From the NCBI RefSeq assembly GCF_001598455.1, contig NZ_BCYZ01000035.1, forward strand, positions 1 through 45,678: 45,678 nt of DNA, written 5' to 3'. Each line of letters opens with the position of its first letter. Within the stretch, counting starts at the first letter, position 1. The notes below the pieces were generated by a model. It ran no database searches. It was not told where the DNA came from and worked only from the letters and a program-made list of their open reading frames with translations. Positions 17,355-25,182 of this stretch are shown in pieces. The DNA comes from Sphingomonas pruni NBRC 15498 (GTDB lineage Bacteria > Pseudomonadota > Alphaproteobacteria > Sphingomonadales > Sphingomonadaceae). Made by a program: the position numbers and the translations under genes.

Positions 17355-17717
17355 CTACCCCTTGCGCAGTTTTTCACGCGCTTTGCGCCTGCGCACCTCT
17401 CCTGCGCTCTCGGTGTCGCGATACTCGGGAGGAAGCGTGTATTTGATCCGCTCGTCATAAGCGCGGTCGGCGTCGAGCATGGCGGCGCGGTAGATCAACC
17501 ACCACCGCCACCCGACAAAACCGATACAGATCGCACTGGCTCCGACTGCCAGACTCCAACCGAGAGCCCGCCATTGTCCGGAAACATCTCGACCAAAACA
17601 CCACATCAGGAAGATCGGCGCTGCGCCGACCATCGGCGACACCGGCCGGATATTCTTCGCAAGATCGTGATCTACCCACCGTTGCAGAGCGACGGACGCT
17701 CGTCGCCGCCGGCGCAC
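17355..17717 (-). CDS. Small membrane protein downstream of the amidase gene
   Basis: The product is 120 residues. It has a very basic start (MRRRRRAS), two hydrophobic spans (about 28-42 and 50-72, including GFVGWRWWLIYRAA), and a charged C-terminal tail rich in Arg, Lys and Glu. It begins with GTG three bases after the amidase stop, so it belongs to that transcript. A later start at Met28 is possible. No family is recognised. The 3' end probably carries the promoter of rnpB, which begins about 30 bases on. Confidence 0.7.
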   Translation of the reverse strand: MRRRRRASVALQRWVDHDLAKNIRPVSPMVGAAPIFLMWCFGRDVSGQWRALGWSLAVGASAICIGFVGWRWWLIYRAAMLDADRAYDERIKYTLPPEYRDTESAGEVRRRKAREKLRKG

Positions 17718-17720
17718 CGC

Positions 17721-18410
17721 CTATTCATCCCCCTGAGGCTTGGGCAGCAACAGCGCCAGCAACAGACAGCGGCATTCACCGTCGATTTCGCCGTCGATCA
17801 ATTCGGGCCGGAAACGGCGCTGAAACGCCACAACTGCGGCGAGCTTGTCGGTGACTTCATAGCCGAAGCGTTCGAGCGCCAGAAGGAACCCCGCATCGCT
17901 CCACAATGGGTCCATCAGATTCTTCGTCGGGCGCGGCAGGGCGAGACGCAAGCGCGCCAACTGACCCCAGGGGAACAATTCGCCCGGATCCTGCTTGCGG
18001 GTCGGCGCGATGTCAGAATGGCCGACGACATTGCCGCGCGTGATGTCATGGCGATCCTTGATCTCGCCGAGCAGCGGGATCAGCGCTTCGATCTGCGCGG
18101 GCGCGAACTCGCGATAGCCGAACTCATGTCCTGGATTGACCAGTTCGATCCCGATCGAGGCCGAATTGACGTCGGTGATCCCGCGCCAATGCGATTTGCC
18201 GGCATGCCAGGCGCGCTTGTCCTCGGCCACCAGGCGATGGATCGTCCCGTCCTCGTCAATCAGATAATGCGCCGACACCTCGGCTGCCGGATCGGTCAGG
18301 CGCCCCAGCGCCGCCGCGGCGCTTTCCATGCCGGTATAATGCAGCACGATCATCGAGACCGGCAGCTGCCGCTCGTTGAAATTGGGCGACGGGGTATCGA
18401 CGATGTTCAC
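17721..18410 (-). CDS. N-acetylmuramoyl-L-alanine amidase (AmpD-like)
   Basis: The product is 229 residues. The amidase_2 domain shows zinc ligands in IVLHYTGM, RAWHAGKSHWRG and VGHSDIAPTRKQDPG, with SIGIELVNPG between. A peptidoglycan-binding-like helical segment (ERFGYEV...VVAFQRRFRPE) is at the C-terminus. It cleaves the bond between MurNAc and the stem peptide, in wall recycling or remodelling. No signal peptide is visible, which fits cytosolic AmpD-type recycling. The start at GTG 18410 is chosen because the conserved INIVDTPSPNF-type beginning follows. The open frame further upstream lacks similarity. It lies 56 bases after cheR. Confidence 0.9.
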   Translation of the reverse strand: MNIVDTPSPNFNERQLPVSMIVLHYTGMESAAAALGRLTDPAAEVSAHYLIDEDGTIHRLVAEDKRAWHAGKSHWRGITDVNSASIGIELVNPGHEFGYREFAPAQIEALIPLLGEIKDRHDITRGNVVGHSDIAPTRKQDPGELFPWGQLARLRLALPRPTKNLMDPLWSDAGFLLALERFGYEVTDKLAAVVAFQRRFRPELIDGEIDGECRCLLLALLLPKPQGDE

Positions 18411-18466
18411 GCGCGCTGGATTGCGGCGAAGCGCGGCGAAAGTAAACCGTCCCGCCGCTTTCGGAA

Positions 18467-19285
18467 TCAGGCAGCCGCGGCGGCGGCCCAGTTCGGCTCG
18501 TAGAGGCCGCGATAGCGTTGGCTGGGGCGGAAGGCATCGGTCTGGCCGATCACCGTCTCTCCGGCGCCGAGCACCAACACACCATCGGGCCGAAGCACTT
18601 GCGCAAGCCGCCCGAGAACCGCGCGACGCATTTCGAGCGAGAAATATAACAGCACGTTGCGGCACAGGATGACGTCGAAGCGGCCGATCGGCAGCGAGTC
18701 GGCGACCAGGTTCATCCGGCGGAACGAAACCATCCGCGTCAGCCCAGGATTGGCGATCCAGTCGCCATCGACCGAATCGAACCATTGCATCATCCGTCGG
18801 ATCGGCAAGCCCCGCTGGATTTCGAACTGAGTGTACCGCCCGGCGCGCGCCTTGTTCAGCGCCGATTCGGAGACATCGGTGGCGAGGATCTCGGGCATTT
18901 GGCGGTCGAGTTTTTCGGCGAACAGCATCGCCAGGCTGAGCGGCTCCTGCCCGTTCGAGCAGCCCGCCGACCAGATCCGCGGACGCCGCGTATCGGGAAT
19001 CGCCGCGACCGCCTGTTCGACGATGTCGAATACCGCGGCGTCGCGGAAGAACGAGCTCTCCTGGTTGAGCAATTCGTCGACTACCCGGTCGGCGAGCGGT
19101 CCGCCACGATCGGCGCGGATCGCCTCGGCCAGCTTCTCCAGCGTGTGATGGCCGGTATCGCGCATCACCGGCTTCAGCGCGGTTTCGATGCGCCAGTTGC
19201 GGTTGGCTCCCATTTGTTGCCCGGTGCGCGCCTCGAGCAGGGCGATGAATTCCGCGACCGCGCCAGCGGGGCGCGGGGTCAGCAT
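18467..19285 (-). CDS. cheR: Chemotaxis protein methyltransferase CheR
   Basis: CheR methylates glutamates of chemoreceptors with S-adenosylmethionine, resetting receptor sensitivity. The 272 residues have the helical N-domain (about 1-75), then the SAM-binding motif WSAGCSNGQEPLSLA near 105, ATDVSESAL near 140 and the DVILCRNVLLYF motif near 210. The start overlaps the cheB stop by seven bases. It pairs with CheB, encoded directly upstream, for adaptation. Confidence 0.95.
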   Translation of the reverse strand: MLTPRPAGAVAEFIALLEARTGQQMGANRNWRIETALKPVMRDTGHHTLEKLAEAIRADRGGPLADRVVDELLNQESSFFRDAAVFDIVEQAVAAIPDTRRPRIWSAGCSNGQEPLSLAMLFAEKLDRQMPEILATDVSESALNKARAGRYTQFEIQRGLPIRRMMQWFDSVDGDWIANPGLTRMVSFRRMNLVADSLPIGRFDVILCRNVLLYFSLEMRRAVLGRLAQVLRPDGVLVLGAGETVIGQTDAFRPSQRYRGLYEPNWAAAAAA

Positions 19286-20340
19286 GAAGGCCGCCGACGG
19301 CGCGCGATCAATTGGCCGATCTCGTCCGGCGGCAGGATCGCATCCGCGATTCCGCCGGAAACCACGGCGCCCGGCATACCCCAGACCACCGACGACGCGC
19401 GGTCCTGCACGACGACGCTACCGCCCGCGGCGGCCAGATGCCCCGCCCCGATCGCGCCGTCGCGGCCCATCCCGCTCAGCATCACGCCAAGCGCTCGCGC
19501 GCCATAGACCTCGGCCACCGATTGCAGCATCGGGTCGACCGACGGCAGGCAACCGCTGGCCGATGCCATGGTCGAAAGACGTATCACCACGCCATCACCC
19601 ATCGCGACGCAGCGCATGTGCGCGCGACCCGGAGCGATCAGGATGCGGCCCGGCCGCACGCGCGCGCGGTCCTCCGCCACTTCGCAGGGACGATTGGCCA
19701 GCACCGCGACCTGCGCGGCGAAATAGGGCATGAATGATTCGGGCAGATGCTGGGTGATCAGGATCGGCAAGCGAAACTCGGCAGGGATCGCCCGGAGCAA
19801 TTGGCTGAGCGCGTGGATGCCACCGGTCGAGGCGCCGATCGCCACGATATCATAGTCGTTTCCCGGCGCGATGGCCGCCGCCGGAGTCCGCGGCGCGACG
19901 ACCTCATCAGCCTCCACCAGTCGAACGAGGCGTTCGTTGAGTTGATCGCCGAAGCGCCCGGCAAAGGCCCCGACCTCGGGTTTGACCAGCGTATCCGCCG
20001 CGCCCAACGCCAAGGCCTGGACCGTCGATGCGGCACCATCGGCGCATGCCGACGACACGACCAGCACGCGGGCGCCCTGCCCGGCCGCGATCAGATCCGG
20101 CAAAGCCGTCAGGCCGTCGACGCCCGGCATCTCGATGTCGAGCAGGATGACGTCGACGCGATGCCGCGCCAGAAACGCCAGCGCCGCCTTGGCGTCCTGC
20201 ACTGCGCCGGCCACCAGGAAGCGGCCGCCGCTGTCGATCGCGCGCGCGATCACGGCGCGCGCAACGACCGAATCGTCGACGATCAGGACCGAGGGCGGCG
20301 CCTCGAAATGGGGAATGTCGGGAGCCTTGCTCGCCATCAC
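19279..20340 (-). CDS. cheB: Protein-glutamate methylesterase CheB
   Basis: CheB removes methyl groups from receptors when phosphorylated by CheA. The 353 residues carry an N-terminal receiver (VLIVDDSVVARAVI; phospho-acceptor in LLDIEMPGVDG near residue 64), a linker, and a C-terminal esterase with catalytic Ser in GASTGGIHAL, His in TQHLPESF and Asp in LSGMGRDG. All key residues are intact. The gene lies between cheY and cheR and overlaps cheR by seven bases. Confidence 0.96.
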   Translation of the reverse strand: MMASKAPDIPHFEAPPSVLIVDDSVVARAVIARAIDSGGRFLVAGAVQDAKAALAFLARHRVDVILLDIEMPGVDGLTALPDLIAAGQGARVLVVSSACADGAASTVQALALGAADTLVKPEVGAFAGRFGDQLNERLVRLVEADEVVAPRTPAAAIAPGNDYDIVAIGASTGGIHALSQLLRAIPAEFRLPILITQHLPESFMPYFAAQVAVLANRPCEVAEDRARVRPGRILIAPGRAHMRCVAMGDGVVIRLSTMASASGCLPSVDPMLQSVAEVYGARALGVMLSGMGRDGAIGAGHLAAAGGSVVVQDRASSVVWGMPGAVVSGGIADAILPPDEIGQLIARRRRPSC

Positions 20341-20353
20341 GGCACCGGTGCTC

Positions 20354-20719
20354 TTAGGCCAGGCCGACGATCTGCAGCTTCGATTCCAGCGTTTCGCGAT
20401 CGAACGGCTTCATCACATATTCGTCGGCGCCCGCTTCGATCGCGGCGCGGATATAGGCCATGCCGTTTTCGGTCGTGCAGAACACGACCTTGGGTCGGCT
20501 CGACAATGCGGTGTCGCGAAGCGCACGCAGGAAGTCCATCCCGCTCATGACCGGCATATTCCAGTCGAGCAGGATCACGTCGGGGACCGACGCCATGCAG
20601 CTGTCGAGCGCCTCCTTGCCGTCGGCGGCCTCGCTCACCTCGAAATTCAACGTCTCGAGGATATGGCGGGCGACCTTGCGGATCACCTTGGAATCATCGA
20701 CAACCAGACACGTCTTCAT
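20354..20719 (-). CDS. cheY: Chemotaxis response regulator CheY
   Basis: This is a stand-alone receiver of 121 residues. The acidic pair is in VVDDSKVIRK, the phospho-acceptor Asp in LLDWNMPVMSG near 52, the conserved Thr in FCTTENG and the Lys in VMKPFDR near 103. When phosphorylated by CheA it would bind the flagellar switch or act as a phosphate sink. It is 13 bases from cheB. There are no flagellar genes in this window to show which motor it serves. Confidence 0.94.
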   Translation of the reverse strand: MKTCLVVDDSKVIRKVARHILETLNFEVSEAADGKEALDSCMASVPDVILLDWNMPVMSGMDFLRALRDTALSSRPKVVFCTTENGMAYIRAAIEAGADEYVMKPFDRETLESKLQIVGLA

Positions 20720-20781
20720 GACCGAAACACCCCGTTACTAGGCCCATTGAAGGGCTTACCCCCTAAACCGTGATCACCCGG

Positions 20782-21225
20782 TTAATTGATTGCATTCGCG
20801 TCATTTGGCGGTCCGTGGACGAGCGCGGTGAGGTCGATCGCCAGAATCGGCTCGCCATCGCGCTCGACCGCCCCACAACCGGCCTGGCGCCACCCGGCGT
20901 CGAGCCCAATCCCCGACGGCAGTGGCGCGGCGACGAACGGCGCGACATCCTCCAGGCTATCGACCAGCACGGCATAATGATGCCCGTCGACCACCGTAAT
21001 GACCGCACGCGATCCGGCGATCGCGAGCTTGGGCAGGCCGAGCGCGGCATGCGTATCGATGACCGTCACCACCCGGCTGCGCAACGCGGCCAGCCCGCGA
21101 ATGTGGGGTGCTGCACGCGGCGTCGGGACGACCGCACCTATATCGACCACCGACTCGACCTGTGCCGAGTCGATCGCGACCCCGCGGCCGGCGATATGGG
21201 CGATCAGGAAAAGCTGTTCGCTCAT
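20782..21225 (-). CDS. cheW: Chemotaxis coupling protein CheW
   Basis: CheW links chemoreceptors to the CheA kinase at the cell pole. The 147 residues form one CheW-type SH3-like domain: FLIAHIAGRGVAIDSAQVESV at the start, PRAAPHIRGLAALRSRVVTVID in the middle and VDSLEDVAPF later. The start overlaps the cheA stop by four bases (ATGA), implying coupled synthesis. It is slightly divergent from enteric CheW, but length and core pattern fit. Confidence 0.9.
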   Translation of the reverse strand: MSEQLFLIAHIAGRGVAIDSAQVESVVDIGAVVPTPRAAPHIRGLAALRSRVVTVIDTHAALGLPKLAIAGSRAVITVVDGHHYAVLVDSLEDVAPFVAAPLPSGIGLDAGWRQAGCGAVERDGEPILAIDLTALVHGPPNDANAIN

Positions 21226-23534
21226 GCCACATTCACTCGTTTGGCGACCGCCGCGAGCAATCCGGCGCGGTCGTAGCGATAAACGCGATCGTCGCCGCCG
21301 GTGTCGCGCCGATCATTGCTGAGACGCAGCACCCGGCCGTCGCGCGCCGCGGCCGGCGCGGCGTCGGTGGTCAGGATCACGGCCGGCTGTTCGTCGGCGC
21401 TCGCCTTGGTCGAAACACGATATCCGGCTTGCTCGAGCACCGGCTTCAGGAACGTGGCGATCCAGCTGTCGGACTGGCTGTCGATCAGGCAGAGCGGCGC
21501 ACCTGGCCGGACGATGTCCTGCGCATCGGGACCGAGCAGCCATTGCGGATCGATCAGTTCGACCTGTTCGTCGCCGATCACGACGACGCCCAGGATCGGC
21601 CCAGGTTGCGCCGAGGGAGAGACGTCGGCCGGAATGGCGACGATGTCGACCGGCTCGGCGATCGCATAGGCGATCTCGGCGTCGCCATCCTTGATCCTCA
21701 GCACCGCGAGTTCGGCATGGCCTTCAATCTCGCCGAGCGCGGCCAGCGGAACGATCCGATCATCGACCAACAAGCGCATCCGGCCACCGCTGAACCGCAC
21801 ATTGGAGGCGTGGACCGTTTCGACGCGGTCGACGATCGCCAGCGGCACCGCGCGGCGCCGGCCGTCGAGATCGTTGAACAGCAGCGCGTCGGCCGAGATG
21901 GCCTCGGGCTCGATCGCTTCCTCCTCCTCGACCGCCGTGTCGCGCGCAAAGTTGATCCCCGCCGCCGCGGCGACCCCGGCACAATCGAGCAACAGCATTG
22001 GCGAGCCGCTGTCGGGCAAGGTCTGGCCGGCATAGATGCCCGTCGCCATCACCGCCGGCGACGCGGGCTTGATCACCAATTCCTCGTGATCGAGCACCGA
22101 ATCGACCGCGACGGCGAAGCTGCCGCCACTGGCGCTGATGATCGCCAGCATGTCGGCCGACATCGGATCGGTGGCGCGCAGCCCGAGCAATGCGGCGAGA
22201 TCGACCAGCGGCATACGGCGATCGCGAACCGTCGCCGCCGGCGTATCGCCCAGCAGGTCGACGCGGATCGCATTGCCGGAGACGTGAACGATTTCCTCGA
22301 TCGCCTGGCGCGTGACAGCGAAACGCTGGCCGGCGATGCCGATGACGATCGCGGGGATGATCGACAATGTCAGCGGGACGTGGATGAGGATCCGCAGTCC
22401 GCGGTCCTTGGTGTTGACCAGGTCGATCCGCCCGCCGATCTGTTCGATATTGGCGCGCACGACGTCCATCCCGACGCCGCGGCCGGAAATCGCGGTAACC
22501 TCGTCCTTGGTAGACAGGCCGGGTTCGAAGATCAGGTCGATCTTGGCACGTTCGCTCAGCATCGACAGGTCGCGGCCGCGCGACTGCCCGGACACGGTGA
22601 GTTTCTGAACCAGCCGATCGGTATCGATCCCCCGGCCATCGTCGGCGACTTCCAGGATGATCTGATTGCCCGACTGGCGCGCGGAAACGACCAGCCGCCC
22701 GACTTCGCGCTTGCCCAGGGCACGGCGTTCCTCGGCGCTTTCGATGCCGTGGTCGATCGAATTGCGGATGATGTGGACGAGCGGATCGCGCATCATCTCG
22801 ATCATTTCACGATCGAGTTCGACGTCGGATCCCTCGATCTGGAGTTGCACCGATTTGCCGACTTCGGCGGCGGTATCGCGCACCATCCGCGGCAAGGCGG
22901 AGAACAGCGCGTCGACCTTCTGCATGCGCGTTCGCGTCACGGTGTCGCGCATCTCCGCCACCGTCAGCGACAGGCGGTCGAGCGCGGCTTCAATCGTCGG
23001 ATCGACATTCTGGTCGCGCATGCGACGCGCGAGTTCGTTTCGCGCCAGCACCATGTCCGACATGCCCGACATCATACGATCGAGCAGGTCGGTCGACAGC
23101 CGCACGCTGCGATTGCCGACACGCTGGCCGGTGGGGGCCTGTTGCGCGGCGGGGGCTACCGCTTCGGCGCCGGCATTGAGCGCGGCGATCAGCAACTCCT
23201 CGCCGCTATCGTCGAGCGCGGCACCGGCATCGATCGCCTCGACGATCTCGCCGATGCGGTCGACGATCGCCAGCACCGCGGTCACGAGCTTCTGGTCGGG
23301 CATCCGTTCACCCGAGCGAACCGCGGCAAGCACGTCTTCCGCGGCATGACTCAGGCGCGCCAGGCGCGGCAGATCGAGGAAGCCGCAGCTTCCCTTCACC
23401 GTGTGGACGAACCGGAAAATGGCATCGAGCCGCGCGCGGTCGGCCGGATCGGCTTCCCACGCGACGATCTCGCCCGAGAGAGCGTCGAGCGTCTCGCGAG
23501 TTTCGGCAATGAATTCCTGGAGCAGATCGTCCAT
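21222..23534 (-). CDS. cheA: Chemotaxis sensor kinase CheA
   Basis: CheA is the histidine kinase of the receptor arrays. The 770 residues begin with an Hpt domain (phospho-accepting His44 in RFVHTVKGSCGF). A short linker of about 50 residues replaces the usual P2 CheY/CheB-docking domain. Then come the dimerisation domain (about 150-215), the ATPase (N box HIIRNSIDHGIE, G1 DDGRGID, G2 GRGVGMDVV), and a CheW-like P5 region. The C-terminus is extended by a second beta-rich CheW-like stretch (about 530-660) and a short receiver-like end (PLCLIDSQSDSW...) without the normal double acidic pair. It is longer than enteric CheA. Confidence 0.94.
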   Translation of the reverse strand: MDDLLQEFIAETRETLDALSGEIVAWEADPADRARLDAIFRFVHTVKGSCGFLDLPRLARLSHAAEDVLAAVRSGERMPDQKLVTAVLAIVDRIGEIVEAIDAGAALDDSGEELLIAALNAGAEAVAPAAQQAPTGQRVGNRSVRLSTDLLDRMMSGMSDMVLARNELARRMRDQNVDPTIEAALDRLSLTVAEMRDTVTRTRMQKVDALFSALPRMVRDTAAEVGKSVQLQIEGSDVELDREMIEMMRDPLVHIIRNSIDHGIESAEERRALGKREVGRLVVSARQSGNQIILEVADDGRGIDTDRLVQKLTVSGQSRGRDLSMLSERAKIDLIFEPGLSTKDEVTAISGRGVGMDVVRANIEQIGGRIDLVNTKDRGLRILIHVPLTLSIIPAIVIGIAGQRFAVTRQAIEEIVHVSGNAIRVDLLGDTPAATVRDRRMPLVDLAALLGLRATDPMSADMLAIISASGGSFAVAVDSVLDHEELVIKPASPAVMATGIYAGQTLPDSGSPMLLLDCAGVAAAAGINFARDTAVEEEEAIEPEAISADALLFNDLDGRRRAVPLAIVDRVETVHASNVRFSGGRMRLLVDDRIVPLAALGEIEGHAELAVLRIKDGDAEIAYAIAEPVDIVAIPADVSPSAQPGPILGVVVIGDEQVELIDPQWLLGPDAQDIVRPGAPLCLIDSQSDSWIATFLKPVLEQAGYRVSTKASADEQPAVILTTDAAPAAARDGRVLRLSNDRRDTGGDDRVYRYDRAGLLAAVAKRVNVA

Positions 23535-23592
23535 GGGTCCCCGGGCTTGATGCGCGGAAGCGACCTTGGACGAACAGTGGTAAAAGAGACGT

Positions 23593-24237
23593 TTACCCGG
23601 CGCGAATTGTCACGCCGAAGAGCAGCACGGGAGCATCCGGCTCCGAAATCTGCACGCTGCCGCCACCGTCGCTGACCAGGGATTGAATCAGATAGGCCGC
23701 CGCGGCGCGCGGCGTGATGACCGTATCGCCCTGTTCGCCGAGCAACGTCGTGCGCAATTCCTGATCGAGCACCAACCGCGGCCCCTCCGCGCGCACCACC
23801 ATTTCGATATTGCCCGCATTCTCTTCGGCGCCGATATCGAGTTGCCCGCCGCGCACCAGCGCGTCGCCGGCGATCAAGGCCAGATTGAGCAACACCTTGG
23901 TCGCGGGTTTGGGCAAGGTCGCTTCTTCGACCATCCAGCCGATCGACAATTTGGCATTGTCGCTGAACAACCCCTCGATCGCCGAGCGCGTCTCGCGCGT
24001 GTCGACCGTCTCGCCGAACCCGCCGGCCGCGCCGAACGCCAGGCGGAAGAATTTGAGCTTGTTGGCCGATGCCCGTGCGCTCTCGTTGAGCAATTCGAGA
24101 CAGCGCGCGCGCATTTCCGGATCATGCTCGTCGGCAAGCAATTCGAGTCCGTTGTTGAGCGCGCCCACCGGGCTGAGAAGATCGTGACAGAGACGCGAGC
24201 AGAGCAGGCTTGCGAAGTCGACCGGGGTCATGGTCAT
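23593..24237 (-). CDS. chpT: Histidine phosphotransferase ChpT
   Basis: The product is 214 residues and matches ChpT. An N-terminal helical hairpin carries the phospho-accepting His18 in LLCSRLCHDLLSPVGALNNG, and a degenerate HATPase-like C-domain follows (LNLALIAGDALVRGG, then RAAAAYLIQSLVSD). In Caulobacter ChpT passes phosphate from CckA to CtrA and CpdR, controlling the cell cycle. It is the first gene of the chemotaxis run, ahead of cheA by 58 bases. A CTATAG box sits 16 bases before its ATG. Whether it also receives phosphate from CheA is not shown by sequence. Confidence 0.9.
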   Translation of the reverse strand: MTMTPVDFASLLCSRLCHDLLSPVGALNNGLELLADEHDPEMRARCLELLNESARASANKLKFFRLAFGAAGGFGETVDTRETRSAIEGLFSDNAKLSIGWMVEEATLPKPATKVLLNLALIAGDALVRGGQLDIGAEENAGNIEMVVRAEGPRLVLDQELRTTLLGEQGDTVITPRAAAAYLIQSLVSDGGGSVQISEPDAPVLLFGVTIRAG

Positions 24238-24253
24238 TAGGGACGTTTCTTTC

Positions 24254-24259
24254 CTATAG
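24254..24259 (-). promoter_or_regulatory. CTATAG box, probable -10 upstream of chpT
   Basis: CTATAG lies 16 bases upstream of the chpT start. A start site 6-8 bases after it would leave a leader of only about ten bases with no Shine-Dalgarno sequence. A GCGGGGCCCCGC palindrome at 24279-24290 separates it from the upstream JAMM gene. The box is its own reverse complement, so its strand is inferred from the gene it precedes. Confidence 0.4.
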
Positions 24260-24278
24260 TTATTGGCTTTCTGGCGCA

Positions 24279-24290
24279 GCGGGGCCCCGC
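24279..24290. terminator. GC palindrome after the JAMM–DUF5071 gene
   Basis: The perfect palindrome GCGGGGCCCCGC lies 10 bases past the stop of the JAMM–DUF5071 gene on the minus strand. It has no U-tract and no loop, so termination is a guess based on position between two genes of the same strand. Confidence 0.25.
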
Positions 24291-24300
24291 CCGCAACCTC

Positions 24301-25164
24301 CTAAGCGCCCGATTCGGCAAGTCCGGCGAGCACCGATCGAGCTTCGTCATCGACGCCCTCATAGTGTTCAGCCTCGCTGGGATGCTCGGCCAAAGCTCGC
24401 AAATCATCCATCAGTCGTATTCGCGCGGCTCGCGGAAGAGCCGGCACCATCTCTCTGAGACATAACGATTTGTGGTCGCCGTCATTTCCCCGCAGGACCT
24501 TTCGGATGGGCTCCACCATCGGCTCGCCCAAGGTATTCAAATAGTCGATCAGCGCCCTACAAATCGGCGTGTTCGGATCGACGGTCCATACCATCAAATC
24601 ATTGAGGATAGGCGCTATCGCCGGATATCCTGCTTCGGCGATCAACGGGACGATGTCATCGCCCTTGTCTTTGGGGATCAGGTGGCGGACTTCACCGGTC
24701 GCCATTGGGACATGCCGGAATCGCCGCGCCATGCCGCAAAAACTCGGTACCGCCGCCCGATAGCCATCGCGTTGCTCAATTCTGTATTCGCTACAACCGT
24801 AGAGCGGGGTCTCGACGAGTTGCCAAGCCGCGATGTCTTCACCGGCGACGATCACCCAGACCTTGCCGTCCGCGTCCGCAAGCTCGGTATCGCGTCGCGA
24901 TGGCTCGACATTGCCATTGGGGTGCGAATGCCAATAGCCGATCAGTTGTGCCCCGCCCGCTCGCTCGGCGCGCAATGCCGCGAATAAGGCGGCCGGATCG
25001 ATTTCAAACTCGGTTTCGGGCCGACCGGCGATGTTGCGAGCTTCCATCCAGCCATTGATCAGCCCGTTGCCGCCGAACAGTAACCCACATGCTTCTTCCG
25101 GATGCGCGGCGGCCGCCGCGGCGCGAATCCCAGCCAGGACCTCCCTTGAAATTTCCAACCTCAT
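24301..25164 (-). CDS. JAMM metallopeptidase (M67) fused to a DUF5071-like domain
   Basis: The product is 287 residues. The N-terminal 130 form an Mpr1/Pad1 (M67) domain with a complete JAMM zinc site: the Glu in HPEEACGLLFGG and HSHPNGNVEPSRRD (two His, Ser, Asp with standard spacing). Such bacterial domains act as peptidases, for example on ubiquitin-like or sulfur-carrier tails. From about 165 on (HLIPKDKGDDIVPLIAEAG...) the protein resembles the helical DUF5071 family, which is normally a separate protein of unknown function. The second half is visibly less GC-rich than the first. ATG 25164 is preferred over 25170 because AGGAAG precedes it at six bases. Only 18 bases separate it from the divergent rluD. 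Confidence 0.82.
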   Translation of the reverse strand: MRLEISREVLAGIRAAAAAAHPEEACGLLFGGNGLINGWMEARNIAGRPETEFEIDPAALFAALRAERAGGAQLIGYWHSHPNGNVEPSRRDTELADADGKVWVIVAGEDIAAWQLVETPLYGCSEYRIEQRDGYRAAVPSFCGMARRFRHVPMATGEVRHLIPKDKGDDIVPLIAEAGYPAIAPILNDLMVWTVDPNTPICRALIDYLNTLGEPMVEPIRKVLRGNDGDHKSLCLREMVPALPRAARIRLMDDLRALAEHPSEAEHYEGVDDEARSVLAGLAESGA

Positions 25165-25182
25165 CCCCATCTTCCTACACGA

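Noticed and set aside
16492..17460. Open frames of 322 and 109 codons across 16492-17460
   Set aside because: They cross the RNase P RNA gene, which is defined by its conserved motifs and P1 helix. The translated composition is not protein-like.
21108..23675. An 855-codon open frame on the plus strand opposite cheA and cheW
   Set aside because: It lies antisense to well-conserved chemotaxis genes, has arginine/glycine/aspartate-biased composition typical of GC-rich shadow frames, and matches no domain.
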